From an uncultured Clostridia bacterium (lineage in GTDB: Bacteria; Bacillota; Clostridia; Christensenellales; UBA1242): a DNA stretch of 64,000 nucleotides. A program made the translations under genes and the position numbers. This document shows, in pieces, positions 63,651 to 64,000 of the stretch. Under the pieces are notes generated by a model. The model was not told where the DNA came from and searched no databases. It worked only from the letters and a program-made list of their open reading frames with translations. The stretch is taken from positions 107,260-171,259 of the forward strand of contig CALWKE010000003.1 of the NCBI GenBank assembly GCA_944381185.1. The letters are read 5' to 3'. Within the stretch, counting starts at the first letter, position 1, and each line of letters starts with the position of its first letter.

Positions 63651-63728
63651 GGTGGGTATAGCGCAGTTGGTTAGAGCGCAAGATTGTGGATCTTGAGGTC
63701 GTGGGTTCAAATCCCACTTCCCACCCCA
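63651..63728 (+). tRNA. tRNA-His(GTG)
   Basis: The anticodon stem-loop CAAGA-TTGTGGA-TCTTG gives GTG. The extra 5' G(-1) typical of tRNA-His is at 63651 opposite C73, and CCA is encoded. One T-T mismatch appears in the acceptor stem as drawn. Confidence 0.95.
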
Positions 63729-63747
63729 CACATACATTCACTTATAT

Positions 63748-63822
63748 TGGGGTGTAGCCAAGCGGTAAGGCAAGAGACTTTGACTCTCTCACGCGTAGGT
63801 TCGAATCCTGCCACCCCAGCCA
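63748..63822 (+). tRNA. tRNA-Gln(TTG)
   Basis: The acceptor TGGGGTG pairs with CACCCCA, then G73 and encoded CCA. The anticodon stem-loop AGAGA-CTTTGAC-TCTCT gives TTG. The length is 75 nt. Confidence 0.97.
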
Positions 63823-63851
63823 ATTTTTGGAAAGTTAAGAACACTATTCAT

Positions 63852-63926
63852 TGGGGTGTCGCCAAGTGGTAAGGCATGGGACTCTGACTCCCACATTCGA
63901 GGGTTCGAAACCTTCCACCCCAGCCA
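63852..63926 (+). tRNA. tRNA-Gln(CTG)
   Basis: It has the same acceptor stem as the preceding tRNA-Gln, with anticodon stem-loop TGGGA-CTCTGAC-TCCCA giving CTG. The length is 75 nt with encoded CCA. The two Gln genes look like an old tandem duplication. Confidence 0.97.
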
Positions 63927-63949
63927 AATCTTTTTAAAATTTAATATTT

Positions 63950-64000
63950 GGTTCACTAGCTCAGTCGGTAGAGCACTTGACTTTTAATCAAGGGGTCCCG
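63950..64000 (+). tRNA. tRNA-Lys(TTT), 3' end outside window
   Basis: GGTTCACTAGCTCAG begins the tRNA, and the anticodon stem-loop CTTGA-CTTTTAA-TCAAG gives TTT. The window ends at the start of the T-arm. Confidence 0.93.

Noticed and set aside
63684..63872. Open frame of 62 codons across the tRNA cluster
   Set aside because: It runs through tRNA-His and both flanks into the tRNA-Gln genes and has no ribosome binding site.

Overview
The window is AT-rich, densely coding DNA from a chromosome of an endospore-forming, DAP-type Bacillota, most likely an uncultured member of the Clostridia. The evidence is a set of sporulation genes (spoIIGA, sigE, sigG, a ylmC-type gene, spoIIP, spoIVA), a mraZ-to-ftsZ division and cell-wall cluster, near-consensus vegetative promoters (TTGnnn-17-TATAAT) and AGGAGG-type ribosome binding sites. 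The standard code is used. No species can be named from the sequence alone. Where a well-placed ribosome binding site or family length argues for an internal start, the coordinates below use that start.

Bases 1-21676 hold the unusual part: a type IV secretion-like membrane locus. It has the C-terminal part of a large basic coiled-coil protein, a VirB4-type ATPase with a PrgI/VirB3-like membrane domain fused to its N-terminus, and two paralogous VirB6/TrbL-like proteins of 3,614 and 1,304 residues. Both paralogues have about three N-terminal membrane segments, a large predicted extracellular insert, several C-terminal membrane segments and a lysine-rich cytoplasmic tail. The larger one carries an extra insert of about 2,700 residues that includes at least nine copies of a Trp-Asp repeat module. 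No relaxase, coupling protein, integrase or att site is visible, so this does not look like an ordinary conjugative element within the window.

Bases 21677-29573 are housekeeping genes: lspA-rluD, two small membrane proteins, tig-clpP-clpX, an engB-type GTPase with a metallophosphatase, and one orphan gene on the minus strand. Bases 29574-43744 are the dcw cluster: mraZ, rsmH, ftsL-like, PBP, murE, mraY, murD, ftsW, murA, ftsQ, ftsA and ftsZ. An A-phased MraZ-type operator precedes it; murF, murG and murC are missing, and FtsA appears to lack its usual C-terminal membrane anchor. Bases 43745-49080 hold a phosphohexomutase, spoIIGA-sigE, a sigG that is inverted relative to sigE, a ylmC-type gene and nrdR.

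Bases 49081-58447 hold feoA-feoB, an RluA-type synthase, a DUF1614-like membrane protein with spoIIP, and der-plsY-(SHOCT protein)-spoIVA. Bases 58448-62447 carry a membrane-anchored GH18-like protein, a histidine phosphatase paired with an amidohydrolase-like protein that has lost its metal ligands, and a lipoprotein. The last 1.5 kb is an RNA region: three tandem 150-bp repeats abut the 3' end of a minus-strand tRNA-Leu, followed by a plus-strand cluster of Gly, Arg, His, Gln, Gln and Lys tRNAs (the last truncated by the window edge). The strongest candidates for something undescribed are the giant VirB6-like pair and the tRNA-Leu-linked 150-bp repeat array.
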